Shown: piece after piece, positions 43,635 to 53,196 of the stretch
Layout: the number at the start of each line of letters is the position of its first letter
Numbering within the stretch: position 1 is the stretch's first letter
Source: Flavobacterium piscis
GTDB lineage: Bacteria > Bacteroidota > Bacteroidia > Flavobacteriales > Flavobacteriaceae
Direction: 5' to 3'
Assembly: GCF_001686925.1 (NCBI RefSeq)
Contig: NZ_LVEN01000035.1
Location: 124,001-188,000 of the forward strand
Length of the DNA: 64,000 bases
The notes under the pieces: model-generated
Database searches by the model: none
The model's input: only the letters and a program-made list of their open reading frames with translations
Told to the model about the DNA's origin: nothing
Position numbers and translations under genes: made by a program

Positions 43635-45560
43635 ATGAAAAATTTAAAATTGAATACTAAAATCAAAAGTCCACAAAAAGGGCTGTTGATTACTGCATTA
43701 ATACTGACGCAATTAGGTTTTGCGCAAATAAAACCCGATCCCAACTACAAAGGTGTAATTGGCAAAACACTAGCCGATTCTAAAGAATATTGGCCAGATC
43801 CTGTAAAAGCTCCTGACGGTGCGCCAAACGTAGTCTGGATTTTATTAGATGATGTGGGTTACGGCGCTACAAGTGCTTTTGGAGGTTTGATCAACACACC
43901 TACTTTCGAGAGTTTGGCCAATAACGGTTTGCGCTATACCAACTTTCACACCACAGCGATTTGTGCGCCTACCCGCGCCGGATTACTTACAGGTCGTAAT
44001 GCACACGCCGTTCACGTAGGCGGGTTTTCGCATACTGCTATGTCAGCAGGTTTTCCGGGATATGATGGTCGAATTCCGTCTTCGGCAGGAACGATTGCTG
44101 AGATTTTACGCGACAACGGATACAATACTTTTGCTGTTGGAAAATACGGTGTAACTCCAGATGAAGATGCTACAGATGCAGGTCCGTTTGATAGATGGCC
44201 AACCGGAAAAGGTTTTGATCATTTCTACGGATTCTTAGGATCAGAAACAGATCAGTATAATCCTGATTTAGTTGAAGATCAAACCTGGTTAAACGGAAAT
44301 ACAAGACTAAATAATGCAGGAAATGATAAATCTAAAAACCAATTTACAGCTGATTTAAAAGGGAAACACTTAAGTGAATTAATCACAGACAAAGCCATTA
44401 CCTATATCGATCGCCAGAAAAGTGCAGCGCCAAACAAACCTTTCTTTTTATATTATGCACCAGGAGCAACACATTCTCCGCATCAGGTAGCCAAAGAATG
44501 GAGCGACAAATACAAAGGTAAATTTGATGAAGGCTGGGATGTTTACCGTGATAAAGTAATTGCCAATCAAAAGAAGTTAGGTTTAATTCCGGCTGATGCC
44601 AAATTGCCTACGCGCGATTCGTATGTAAAAGCGTGGAATACTTTATCTCCTGACGAAAAGAAATTATACGCTCGTTTCATGGAAATCTACGCCGGATATC
44701 TTGAATATACGGATTATGAAGTAAGCCGAATTGTAAATCATCTGAAAGAAATAAATCAGTTAGACAATACCATTTTCTACGTTGTTTTGGGTGATAATGG
44801 AGCTAGTAAAGAAGGAACAGGATCCGGAACAATCGATCAGCCGTTGTTGAAAAAATTATTCGGGAATGGTTCGAAAGAAGATGATGTAAAAGAAAATCTG
44901 GCTAAAATTGATCTTTTGGGAACTCCGGAAGCTATCGAGGGAAATTATCCTTACGGATGGGCTTTGGCTGCAAATACACCTTTTAAAAACCTGAAACAAG
45001 ATGCTCATTCTGAAGGAGGAACGCGTAATCCGTTGATTGTTTATTATCCAAAAGGAATCAAAACTCCTGGAATTCGTAACCAATACGGTCACGTGATCGA
45101 TATTTTGCCAACCACTCTGGAAACAGTTGGCATTACAGCTCCAAAGGAAATCCGCGGTATTGCTCAGGATTCTATTCAGGGAACTTCATTAGCCTATTCT
45201 TATGCCGATGCAAAAGCGCCTTCAAGACATAAAATTCAATACTATTATATTTTTGGATCAAGAGCTTTGTACAAAGATGGCTGGAAAGCTGCGGCACCTC
45301 ATCATCCTGATTTTATCGATATTGTTGATAATGGCGCTTTGGCAAAAAGTACTGGACCAAGTACCTACGATAATGATGTTTGGGAATTATACAACCTGAA
45401 TACTGACTTTAACGAAAGAGTTGATCTGGCTAAAAAGAATCCTGAAAAACTAAAAGAACTTCAGGCTGCTTTTGATGATCAGGCGAAGAAAAATAACATC
45501 TATCCTTTTATCGACTGGCAGGATGTTTTGAAACAACGAGTTCACAAGAAAAATAAATAG
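43635..45560 (+). CDS. S1-family sulfatase 2 (arylsulfatase AtsA-like)
   Basis: The 641-residue enzyme has a signal peptide (about 1-30), DD at 72-73 (LLDDVGYGATSAFGG), the motif C110-A-P-T-R114 with AGLLTGRN and a late VVLGDNGAS metal segment. The longer length and the GAPNVVWILLDDVGYG opening fit AtsA-type arylsulfatases. It is 44 nt downstream of sulfatase 1. The substrate is probably an aryl or other small organosulfate, by inference. Confidence 0.93.
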   Translation: MKNLKLNTKIKSPQKGLLITALILTQLGFAQIKPDPNYKGVIGKTLADSKEYWPDPVKAPDGAPNVVWILLDDVGYGATSAFGGLINTPTFESLANNGLRYTNFHTTAICAPTRAGLLTGRNAHAVHVGGFSHTAMSAGFPGYDGRIPSSAGTIAEILRDNGYNTFAVGKYGVTPDEDATDAGPFDRWPTGKGFDHFYGFLGSETDQYNPDLVEDQTWLNGNTRLNNAGNDKSKNQFTADLKGKHLSELITDKAITYIDRQKSAAPNKPFFLYYAPGATHSPHQVAKEWSDKYKGKFDEGWDVYRDKVIANQKKLGLIPADAKLPTRDSYVKAWNTLSPDEKKLYARFMEIYAGYLEYTDYEVSRIVNHLKEINQLDNTIFYVVLGDNGASKEGTGSGTIDQPLLKKLFGNGSKEDDVKENLAKIDLLGTPEAIEGNYPYGWALAANTPFKNLKQDAHSEGGTRNPLIVYYPKGIKTPGIRNQYGHVIDILPTTLETVGITAPKEIRGIAQDSIQGTSLAYSYADAKAPSRHKIQYYYIFGSRALYKDGWKAAAPHHPDFIDIVDNGALAKSTGPSTYDNDVWELYNLNTDFNERVDLAKKNPEKLKELQAAFDDQAKKNNIYPFIDWQDVLKQRVHKKNK

Positions 45561-45629
45561 AAATTCTTCAGTACTATTCATCATGCTGTAAAGTATCATG
45601 AATAGTACTGATATTAAAACAAGTAAATT

Positions 45630-46181
45630 ATGGCAGCAACAAAACCAATTTTGAAAAAAGGCCTATTCACCTTGATTCTTGTAGTAATTGCAGTAAGTTT
45701 TTACTACCTGACCATTTGGGTAACTCCCTACTACGTGCAGAAAAAATTTGCAGAAAAAAGTCTGGGCGTTGTCAATACTCCACGATTTGGAGATCAGCCC
45801 AATGCTGAAAACAGCAGAGTAATTCCGTTACCAAATCCTGACTTTTTGTATTCAACAATCAATTACGATTTGAAAGAAAATGTATTGAAAATTTCAGGAA
45901 TTGTTCCCGATTCTACTTATTGGTCTATCTCTGCTTATCAGGAAAACACCACCAATTTTTTTGTAGAAAACGAAGAAAAAGTAAAAGCCAAATTCGAATA
46001 TTATTTAGCTCCTGAAGGAAGTACTGCCGAAGTCTTGAAAAATATTCCAAAGGAAAAAATCATTTACAGTCCAACGAATAAAGGATTGATTCTGTTTCGT
46101 TATTTGGTTTCGAAAGCATATCCGGTAAAAACATTGGCGGAATTGCAGCATGGTGTTACGGTTGAGAAATTAGGGAAGTAA
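45630..46181 (+). CDS. DUF1254-type membrane-anchored protein
   Basis: The 183-residue product has one N-terminal membrane helix (about 11-33) and an extracytoplasmic domain with NPDFLYSTINYDLKENVLKISG and STYWSISAYQENT, which match DUF1254. In many bacteria DUF1254 and DUF1214 are joined in one protein. Here the DUF1214 part is the next gene, so the two probably work as a pair. The function is unknown, but these proteins occur near sulfatase and lipid genes. Confidence 0.72.
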   Translation: MAATKPILKKGLFTLILVVIAVSFYYLTIWVTPYYVQKKFAEKSLGVVNTPRFGDQPNAENSRVIPLPNPDFLYSTINYDLKENVLKISGIVPDSTYWSISAYQENTTNFFVENEEKVKAKFEYYLAPEGSTAEVLKNIPKEKIIYSPTNKGLILFRYLVSKAYPVKTLAELQHGVTVEKLGK

Positions 46182-46457
46182 GCTTAACCTTTGACATGGT
46201 ACGCAGATGACACGGGTTTGCTTTGCAAAGACACGGATTTAAACGGATTTTTTTTAATTTAATCCATCATTTGTGATCGTAGCCCAAAGTTTGTCATTCC
46301 GAGGAACGAGGAAACTCCACGAGCAACTCGACAAAGATTGACGAATTTCTAATCGGAGCTACTTATGAAGATCCTTCCTCCGTCAGGATGACAAAAATGC
46401 GCATAAAAACTTTGTCAAAGTTAAAAAAACACAGCATTCAATTTAAATAAAATTAAA
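46182..46457. repeat. Spacer with degenerate family-A repeat
   Basis: A degenerate family-A element at 46291-46394 starts TTGTCATTCCGAGGAACGAG and ends TCAGGATGACAAA. It is followed by AAACTTTGTCAAAGTT, also seen after other family-A copies. A CACGGATTTAAACGG word precedes it. It separates the DUF1254 and DUF1214 genes. Confidence 0.6.
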
Positions 46458-47054
46458 ATGGCTTTAAATCAAAAAATTAAAAAGACAGGACTTGCGGTAG
46501 CATTGATCATTCTCGCTATTATATTTGGGAGTGCCGTTGGTGTTTACAACATCAAATCCGGCAAGAGCGATTCGCAACGCATTATTGGTAACTGGCAAAC
46601 GGTTGATAAAGACAAAGACCTTAACTCAGCCGATTTACTAACCATTGCACAAGTGGCAGTTTACGGACCTTATGCCTTAACTAAAAAAGAAGTTATTTAC
46701 CTGAGCACAAGTACGGATAGCGAAGGAAACGCATTAGACCCAAAAGCCGATTATGTAATTAGCGGAAAAAAACTAGATGCGAAATATTGGAGCATTACAG
46801 CGTATGACGAAAATGGTTTTTTAATTAAAAACCCAATCAATAAATACAGCTATAATCTGGAAGATGTAAAATATGAAGCTGATAGTACTTCGTATAAAAT
46901 CAATCTTTCAGGAACTGAGAAGAAGGAAAACTGGCTGCCAATAAACGATGTTCAAAAAGCAAGTTTAATCATTCGCTTGTATTTGCCGTCTGAAAAACTC
47001 AGAGAAAATTTAACGGTGGAAACGCTTCCAACAATTCAAAAAGTAAAAAAATAA
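46458..47054 (+). CDS. DUF1214-type membrane-anchored protein
   Basis: The 198-residue protein has an N-terminal membrane helix (about 12-33) and a periplasmic domain with YWSITAYDENGFLIKNPINKYS and NWLPINDVQKASLIIRLYLPSE, the core of DUF1214. It likely pairs with the DUF1254 protein encoded upstream, in place of the usual fused form. The function is unknown. Confidence 0.75.
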   Translation: MALNQKIKKTGLAVALIILAIIFGSAVGVYNIKSGKSDSQRIIGNWQTVDKDKDLNSADLLTIAQVAVYGPYALTKKEVIYLSTSTDSEGNALDPKADYVISGKKLDAKYWSITAYDENGFLIKNPINKYSYNLEDVKYEADSTSYKINLSGTEKKENWLPINDVQKASLIIRLYLPSEKLRENLTVETLPTIQKVKK

Positions 47055-47200
47055 TCAATACATATTATCACAAATTTGGAAAAAATCAATAAATAAAACT
47101 CTATTAATTCAATAGAATTAAAGTAGTATTTTGTTTATTTTTACATTTTATCAAAGAACACTGATTTTCAATACAGTTATAAACATAAAAATTAGAAATC

Positions 47201-47320
47201 ATGAAACGAGTAGACTATGAAATTATAGGAAAAAAAATCATCGTGGGAGCGATTGTTTTTTTAGTTCCGCTAGTCATTTTGGCGGGAGGTTTAGCATTAA
47301 TTAGTAATTTTTTAAAATAA
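47201..47320 (+). CDS. 39-residue single-helix membrane peptide
   Basis: The ATG at 47201 opens a 39-codon frame to TAA 47318-47320. The peptide has a charged start (MKRVDYEIIGKK) followed by one hydrophobic helix (about 13-35) and ends SNFLK. It stops 6 nt before the next gene, with the same strand and phase of operon spacing. It has no recognised family. It could be a small subunit of the fatty-acid-hydroxylase-type enzyme next to it. Confidence 0.6.
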   Translation: MKRVDYEIIGKKIIVGAIVFLVPLVILAGGLALISNFLK

Positions 47321-47326
47321 GATATC

Positions 47327-48397
47327 ATGGCAGTAATAGATCACAATTCAAGAAGCAGATTAATAAGAGATTTAAGTATTAGTTTCGTAATATATTCACT
47401 TCCGGTAGTGGCAATATTTCTTTATTTCAAACTAACAAATGGCGCTATAACACAATCGCACCTTACCTTACCCTCGTTTTTAGAATTTACAAAACCCGCT
47501 TTCGAAAACATTCGTACGTGGGGATTAACTGTTTTTATGCTGGTTTTGGGAATTATAGAATTTACAGCCGGTTTATATGATGATGAATGGACGGGTGAAG
47601 AACGCAAAATAGATATTATTTGTTTCCTGGCTCCAAAATTACTTTTACCACCGGTAATCGCATTTTTTAGCTTAACGGCATTGCCATATTTAATCCCGAA
47701 TTTGGCCAACTCCCTTTCATGGGTTCCGTTTTGGGGAGGATTTTTCCTAATCGCAATTGCAGATGATTTAACTCAATATTGGTACCACAGACTTCATCAT
47801 CAGGTTCCGTTTTTGTGGAGATTTCACAGAACGCATCATTCGGCTCCATATATGGGAATGGCGATGGCATCAAGACAAAACTTTATTTATACGGTTTTCT
47901 TTTCTCAAATTTATTTAACGGCTACACTAACGTATTTTGGTTTAGGATTACCGGCTTTGTTTGTTCTGGTGATCAAAAGTTTCATCACTCTTGGCGCGCA
48001 TTCAAGCATCAAATGGGACAAACCATTTTACAAATACAGAATTTTACATCCAGTTGCATGGGTTCTTGAACGCTTAATTTCGACTCCTGCAACACATCAC
48101 GCACATCATGCAGATACTAGCGGAGACGGCGTTGGACACTTTAAAGGAAATTTTGGGAACATGTTTTTTCTTTGGGATGTGATTTTCGGAACGGCTTTAA
48201 TTACACGAAAATATCCAAAATCGTACGGAATGAAATCGTACAAACAAGAAGAATGGTATGCGCAATTTTTGTGGCCAATATTCAAATCCAAAAAAGAAGG
48301 AAGTGCTTTGGCAGAAGGAGTCTTATCTGTTCCAATAAAAGCCAAAATAGAAACTGTTTCTGCGGGTCCGGTGTATTACGAGCAGGCTCAATCTTAA
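47327..48397 (+). CDS. Sterol desaturase/fatty acid hydroxylase family protein
   Basis: The 356-residue membrane protein has about four to six helices and the eight-His di-iron motifs of the family: HRLHH (about 150), HRTHHS (about 165) and HHAHH (about 263). It should hydroxylate or desaturate a lipid-like substrate with oxygen. It lies in the sulfatase locus, so it may process an organosulfate-derived alcohol or lipid, by inference. It follows the 39-residue peptide by 6 nt. Confidence 0.88.
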   Translation: MAVIDHNSRSRLIRDLSISFVIYSLPVVAIFLYFKLTNGAITQSHLTLPSFLEFTKPAFENIRTWGLTVFMLVLGIIEFTAGLYDDEWTGEERKIDIICFLAPKLLLPPVIAFFSLTALPYLIPNLANSLSWVPFWGGFFLIAIADDLTQYWYHRLHHQVPFLWRFHRTHHSAPYMGMAMASRQNFIYTVFFSQIYLTATLTYFGLGLPALFVLVIKSFITLGAHSSIKWDKPFYKYRILHPVAWVLERLISTPATHHAHHADTSGDGVGHFKGNFGNMFFLWDVIFGTALITRKYPKSYGMKSYKQEEWYAQFLWPIFKSKKEGSALAEGVLSVPIKAKIETVSAGPVYYEQAQS

Positions 48398-48524
48398 AAA
48401 ATACCCTGAAAAAAAGGTAAGACATAATAACTCTCACGTTGTAAATTTTAACAGCAATCTATTCAACTTTAGATAATCTGTAATTAAATCCATACCAAAA
48501 ATTGTAATTGCTTAAAATGAAATC

Positions 48525-49244
48525 ATGAAAAATAAAATATTTAAAAACAGTTTTACAATTGTCTTTTTACTGTTTACCGTTTTAGGTTTTTCACAAGATA
48601 AAGGCTCCAGTAGTATTGTATTACTGGATGCCTTTTATGCGAAAATTAAAGCACAAAAAAATCCACAGATAATTGATGCCAGAGGTCCCGAAGAATTTGC
48701 GTTAAATCATATTGAAGGTGCAGTAAATTTCAATCTTAAATCAGAGAATTACGAGAAAGCTGTAGCTGCTTTAAATCCTTCACAGCCGGTATTTATCTAT
48801 TCTATTGCAGCTTACAGAAGCGGTCTTTTATCAACTGAATTAATAAAAAAAAGTTTCTCTGAAGTCTATATTTTAGAGGGCGGAATTGCAGCCTGGATTG
48901 GTGGCGGAAAATCTTTTTATACCAATCTAAAAAGCAAATTATCATTGCCTGAATACAAAAAAATAATAGCAGAAAATAAGTATGTGTTGGTCGACATTGG
49001 TTCTAAATATTGCGCCACCTGCAAAACCGTAAAACCTATTTTAGAAAATCTAAGAACACAATACGGAGAGAAACTTAAAATTGTTCAGATTGAGTTAGAA
49101 GAAAGCCCGCAAGTCATCGCTGACTTAAAGACTGTAAAAGTTTTTCCAACTTTGATCTTGTATCAAAACGGTAAAATTGTTTTTAAAAATGACGGTTTAG
49201 GTGATTTGAAAAATAATGTAGATACGGCCTTGGCTGTGAAATAA
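48525..49244 (+). CDS. Exported rhodanese-like and thioredoxin-like two-domain protein
   Basis: The 239-residue protein has a signal peptide (about 1-23), a rhodanese-like domain (about 30-125) and a thioredoxin domain (about 140-238) with active site C163-A-T-C166. The rhodanese loop is SIAAYRSG, with Ser93 where the catalytic Cys is expected, so that domain is probably inactive in sulfur transfer. It would act in the periplasm on disulfides or as a sulfur-binding module. It has its own position between the hydroxylase and sulfatase 3. Confidence 0.85.
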   Translation: MKNKIFKNSFTIVFLLFTVLGFSQDKGSSSIVLLDAFYAKIKAQKNPQIIDARGPEEFALNHIEGAVNFNLKSENYEKAVAALNPSQPVFIYSIAAYRSGLLSTELIKKSFSEVYILEGGIAAWIGGGKSFYTNLKSKLSLPEYKKIIAENKYVLVDIGSKYCATCKTVKPILENLRTQYGEKLKIVQIELEESPQVIADLKTVKVFPTLILYQNGKIVFKNDGLGDLKNNVDTALAVK

Positions 49245-49547
49245 TTTTTTTTCACGCAGATTGGGCAGATTATTATTTTACTAACTATTTTAATCTGTCT
49301 TTCGCAATCATAATCGCCATTTTGTCATCCCAAGGAACGAGGGATCTCCGCAAGAAACTAACGCAAAGTTTATGTAGCATGTCGAGCTACTAACGGAGAT
49401 CCCTCGTTCCTTGGGATGACAAAAATGCGCATAATAGCTTTGAGTGCAAACTTTGTCAAAGTTTAAAACTTTGACAAAGTTGTCGCCCTAAAAATTAAGA
49501 GTTTCTATGCGTTTCAAAACAACATCCAAAATAAAAAAATAAAAACC
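49245..49547. other. Spacer with a near-perfect family-A repeat
   Basis: The 303-nt spacer contains a family-A repeat (49321-49423) and a further AAACTTTGTCAAAGTT palindrome copy near 49450-49480. Nothing else was seen. Confidence 0.6.
49321..49423. repeat. Dispersed repeat family A, well-preserved copy
   Basis: TTTGTCATCCCAAGGAACGA begins the left arm (49321-49350), and the right arm (49394-49423) is its perfect 30-bp complement. The inner sequence includes GTCGAGCTAC. Confidence 0.75.
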
Positions 49548-51164
49548 ATGGCATTATCAAAAACAAAAAAGATTCTTTTTCCCATTCTTATTGTAGTGGC
49601 AATTCTGGCTATCTTTTTATTCTGGCCCATCAACACAGATGGAACCTTAATAAAACCGGACGCAAAATTATTTAAAGGAAAAGCAGCATTTTTATCTGAA
49701 AAAGTCCCAACAGACAGTTCTTTCAAAAAACCAAATATTATCATTCTTTTAGCAGACGATTTAGGGAAATATGATATTTCGTTGTACGGAGGGAAATCGA
49801 CACCAACACCACAAATAGATTCCTTAGCCGCATCCGGAGTTACGTTTCAGGATGGTTATGTTTCGGCTTCAATTTGTTCTCCTTCACGTGCCGGAATTTT
49901 AACAGGACGCTATCAGGAACGTTTTGGGCACGAATACCAACCCGGAGATCGTTATCCAAAAAACAATTTAGAATATTACGGTTTCAAATATTTAATCAAC
50001 ACCAATAATTGGAGATTAAATGATAAAATCAATTACCCAAACGAAGCTTCGATCGCCACACAAGGTTTGCCACAATCTGAAATTACGTTTGCTGACCTTG
50101 CTAAAAGAGAAGGTTACAGCACAGGAATTATCGGAAAATGGCATTTGGGACACAACAAAGGATTTTTTCCTTTAGACCGCGGGTTCGATTATCATTACGG
50201 TTTTTATCAGGCATTTTCGCTTTACACTCCCGAAGATGATAATCCGGATATCATCAACCACCACCATAAAGATTTTACAGATAAAACAATTTGGGGAAAT
50301 GGCCGCGTTGGCATTGGGCAAATTCGTCGTGATACTACGATCATTCATAATAAAGCTTATCTCACCGAAACATTTGCAGATGAAGCCGAAGCTTTTATTG
50401 ATAGAAATAAAAAGAAACCATTCTTACTTTATGTTCCGTTTAATGCACCACATACGCCATTTCAGGTTCGTAAAAAATACTACGATCGTTTCCCGAATGT
50501 CAAAGACGAAAACAAACGTGTTTATTTTGCCATGATCAGCGCCCTAGATGATGCCGTGGGAAGAATCAGGGCAAAAGTTAAAAAAGAAGGTCTGGAAGAT
50601 AACACTCTTATCATTTTTGCCAGCGACAACGGTGGCGCCGATTATACTTTTGCCACCACAAACGCGCCATTAAAAGCCGGAAAATTTTCTCATTTCGAAG
50701 GTGGCGTAAATGTTCCGTTTGCACTTTCGTGGAAGGGAAAAATCAAACCTCATACTATTTATAAAACTCCGGTAAGTACATTGGATATTTTCGCTACGAT
50801 TGCCGCGGCCATACATTCTGATTTACCAAAAGACCGCGTTTACGATGGTGTTGATCTTGTTAATACAGTCAATGAACAAAAAGAAGCACATAAAACGCTA
50901 TACTGGCGTTCCGGCGATGCAAAAGCCATCAGAAGCGGTGACTGGAAATTAATCATCAGCGGAAAAACCCATGAAGAATGGCTTTATAATTTAGCAAATG
51001 ACAAGTCTGAAAAGACAGATTTGGCTTCAAAAAATCCGGCAAAAGTAAAAGAATTACATCTTGCTTTACAAAACTGGGAAAAGGGTTTGGTAAAACCTTT
51101 ATGGCCAAATTTAACGCATTATGAATTTGATTTTGGCAAACAAAAATATTTTGTCGATTTATAG
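49548..51164 (+). CDS. S1-family sulfatase 3, membrane-anchored
   Basis: The 538-residue enzyme begins with a membrane helix (about 9-27), has metal-binding Asp70-Asp71 (LLADDLGKYD), the motif C110-S-P-S-R114 with AGILTGRY and a later FASDNGGADY segment. Anchored sulfatases act at the periplasmic face of a membrane. It differs from the other three in its N-terminal helix and length. The substrate is unknown. Confidence 0.93.
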   Translation: MALSKTKKILFPILIVVAILAIFLFWPINTDGTLIKPDAKLFKGKAAFLSEKVPTDSSFKKPNIIILLADDLGKYDISLYGGKSTPTPQIDSLAASGVTFQDGYVSASICSPSRAGILTGRYQERFGHEYQPGDRYPKNNLEYYGFKYLINTNNWRLNDKINYPNEASIATQGLPQSEITFADLAKREGYSTGIIGKWHLGHNKGFFPLDRGFDYHYGFYQAFSLYTPEDDNPDIINHHHKDFTDKTIWGNGRVGIGQIRRDTTIIHNKAYLTETFADEAEAFIDRNKKKPFLLYVPFNAPHTPFQVRKKYYDRFPNVKDENKRVYFAMISALDDAVGRIRAKVKKEGLEDNTLIIFASDNGGADYTFATTNAPLKAGKFSHFEGGVNVPFALSWKGKIKPHTIYKTPVSTLDIFATIAAAIHSDLPKDRVYDGVDLVNTVNEQKEAHKTLYWRSGDAKAIRSGDWKLIISGKTHEEWLYNLANDKSEKTDLASKNPAKVKELHLALQNWEKGLVKPLWPNLTHYEFDFGKQKYFVDL

Positions 51165-51176
51165 TCAACATCATAC

Positions 51177-51209
51177 AAACCCGACAGGTTTTAAAAACCT
51201 GTCGGGTTT
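51177..51209 (+). terminator. Terminator after sulfatase 3
   Basis: AAACCCGACAGG (51177-51188) and CCTGTCGGGTTT (51198-51209) form a perfect palindrome with an inner TTTTAAAA continuation and T residues at the end. Confidence 0.75.
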
Positions 51210-51240
51210 AATTCAGAATATCTTTTAATTCGATTTTTGA

Positions 51241-51364
51241 ATAGCCTCCAGCTTTAGCTGGAGATTAGATTTAATAATATTTCAGGGCTTTAGCCAAATA
51301 TAAAAGTTAAACTAAAGCCAATGTTAATTACACAACGATAACTCCAGCTAAAGCTGGAGGCTAT
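51241..51364. repeat. Long inverted repeat with CCAGCTTTAGCTGG arms
   Basis: ATAGCCTCCAGCTTTAGCTG begins the left arm (51241-51263), and the right arm (51342-51364) is its complement. Each arm is itself nearly palindromic. A third palindrome (CCTAACAG...CTGTTAGG) follows at 51391-51434. All lie before the YeiH-like gene. Confidence 0.7.
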
Positions 51365-51449
51365 GCAAAAAAAACAATAACCAATAAATAATACCTAACA
51401 GTCCCGAAGTTTCGGGATTGAAAACCTGTTAGGATAATAAAATAAAACA

Positions 51450-52712
51450 ATGTCAACCCCAACCAAACAATTTACCATTCACGAAGACTGGACCGTCGTA
51501 CTTCTGGGATTTATTATCATCGGGATTTCCCTTTTTGTTTTTCTTCCCGAAGTTCCCGTTTTCAAATGGTCCACCGGAACCGATTTATTTCACGATGTCT
51601 TCAATCTTGAAAACCTAAAAGTCCTCGGATTACAATTTCTTTACCTTATTTCCATCGGAACCTTAGGTGCTTTTTTAATCGGGAAATCAGTAAAATACTT
51701 TTTATTAGGCTTTCCGGTAGTTTATATTTTAACTGTTATCGCACTCATCATCGCAGGTAATACAGAAGTAAAAGGGCTAAATCTCGAAGCTGTAATTTTC
51801 AGTTTAGCCATCGGTTTAGGGATTGGAAACTTCTTCAAACTTCCCGAATGGTTTCGACCAGCACTTTCTACAGAAGTATTTGTCAAAATAGGTTTGGTTT
51901 TATTAGGAACCAGCGTTATTTTCTCAGACATTCTAAAAGCCGGTTCTCTGGGATTAATTCAGGCTTTGGTTGTTGTTTTAGCAGTTTGGTATTTTGCTTT
52001 TTGGCTTTGCCGAAAATTAAAAATCGATGACGAATTGACCATGATGATTTCGAGCGCGGTTTCTATTTGTGGTGTTTCCGCAGCTATAGCTACTTCGGGA
52101 GCGATCAAAGGCGATTCGAAAAAACTGTCTTATGTAATTTCAATTGTTTTGGTAACCGCAATCCCAATGATGATTTTCATGCCCATAATTGCCAAATATT
52201 TCAATTTCCCTGAAGAAGTTACCGGAGCTTGGTTAGGCGGAAGTATCGATACATCGGGTGCAGTCGTAGCTTCCGGATCTTTGGTTGGAGAAACGGCCTT
52301 AAAAATTAGTACGATTGTCAAATTTTCTCAAAATGTATTACTGGGAATTGCTGCTTTTGCCATATCGGTTTATTGGACGTACACGCATAATAATTCGGCG
52401 GAAGCCAAAACATCGAAACCTACGTTAAAAGTAATTTGGGAACGTTTTCCAAAGTTTGTTATCGGTTTTATTATGGCTTCAATCCTCTTTTCTTTTTTTC
52501 TTACTTCTGAAGCGAGGGACGAAGTAAAAGACAGTTTAAAGAATATACAGGGAATTTGGTTTGCTCTTGCTTTTACCAGTATTGGATTGGAAACGAACTT
52601 TAAAGATTTACTGAGTAATAATAGCCGCAAACCTTTATACGCTTTCTTAATCGCGCAATTATTCAATGTGATTATTACGCTGATTATCGCTTTTTTACTG
52701 TTTGGAAAATGA
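51450..52712 (+). CDS. YeiH/UPF0324-family putative sulfate or sulfite exporter
   Basis: The 420-residue membrane protein has about ten helices and the family segments VKIGLVLLGTSVIFSDIL, SSAVSICGVSAAIATSGAI and GGSIDTSGAVVASG, which fit YeiH/UPF0324. Members are annotated as putative sulfate exporters, with thin experimental support. Its place among four sulfatases fits disposal or handling of released sulfate or sulfite. A gap with several palindromes separates it from sulfatase 3. Confidence 0.85.
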   Translation: MSTPTKQFTIHEDWTVVLLGFIIIGISLFVFLPEVPVFKWSTGTDLFHDVFNLENLKVLGLQFLYLISIGTLGAFLIGKSVKYFLLGFPVVYILTVIALIIAGNTEVKGLNLEAVIFSLAIGLGIGNFFKLPEWFRPALSTEVFVKIGLVLLGTSVIFSDILKAGSLGLIQALVVVLAVWYFAFWLCRKLKIDDELTMMISSAVSICGVSAAIATSGAIKGDSKKLSYVISIVLVTAIPMMIFMPIIAKYFNFPEEVTGAWLGGSIDTSGAVVASGSLVGETALKISTIVKFSQNVLLGIAAFAISVYWTYTHNNSAEAKTSKPTLKVIWERFPKFVIGFIMASILFSFFLTSEARDEVKDSLKNIQGIWFALAFTSIGLETNFKDLLSNNSRKPLYAFLIAQLFNVIITLIIAFLLFGK

Positions 52713-53196
52713 TTTTTTTTTAAACACATAGAGACATAGCTTTTTGGAGTGTTAAAATAAGTCGTTTCACTCGTAATAAAACACATAGCTATGGGAATGT
52801 AAAACCAGATTTTGACCTCGAGAACTTTGTCAAATTTTAAAACTTTGACAAAGTTTAAATTCAATGATTTAGACAAAAGTAACCACAATCATTGTCATCC
52901 TGAGCGAAGTCGAAGGGCACACAATTAACTCTACAACGATTGTCGCTATTCTTTGCGGAGTTTCTTGCGGAGATCCCTCGTTCCTCGGGATGACAAACTA
53001 TGATTGGCCTAGCCCCGATAGAAGTGGAAATCCTTTTGTGCCGGGGTTCGGCACAAAAGATTGGAACGGATAGCGGGATTAGCTCCTAAAAAAAGATTTG
53101 GTTTTATTATAAAATCCAAGATAACAAAAATGAGAAGAATGGATTAAAATCCATCCCTACAATATAATTTTCGACATTTTAAAAATATCAACAATA
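52713..53196. other. Spacer with repeat families C, A and B in series
   Basis: The 484-nt spacer holds a family-C copy (52722-52790), an AACTTTGTCAAA-type palindrome at about 52820-52858, a family-A copy (52892-52997) and a family-B copy (53009-53086). No gene was seen. Confidence 0.65.
53009..53086 (+). repeat. Dispersed repeat family B, copy 2
   Basis: CTAGCCCCGATAGAAGTGG (left) and GATAGCGGGATTAGCTCC (right) flank TTTTGTGCCG and its complement CGGCACAAAA. The flanks match copy 1, but the palindrome core is partly different and arm pairing is less perfect than at 4701. Confidence 0.7.
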
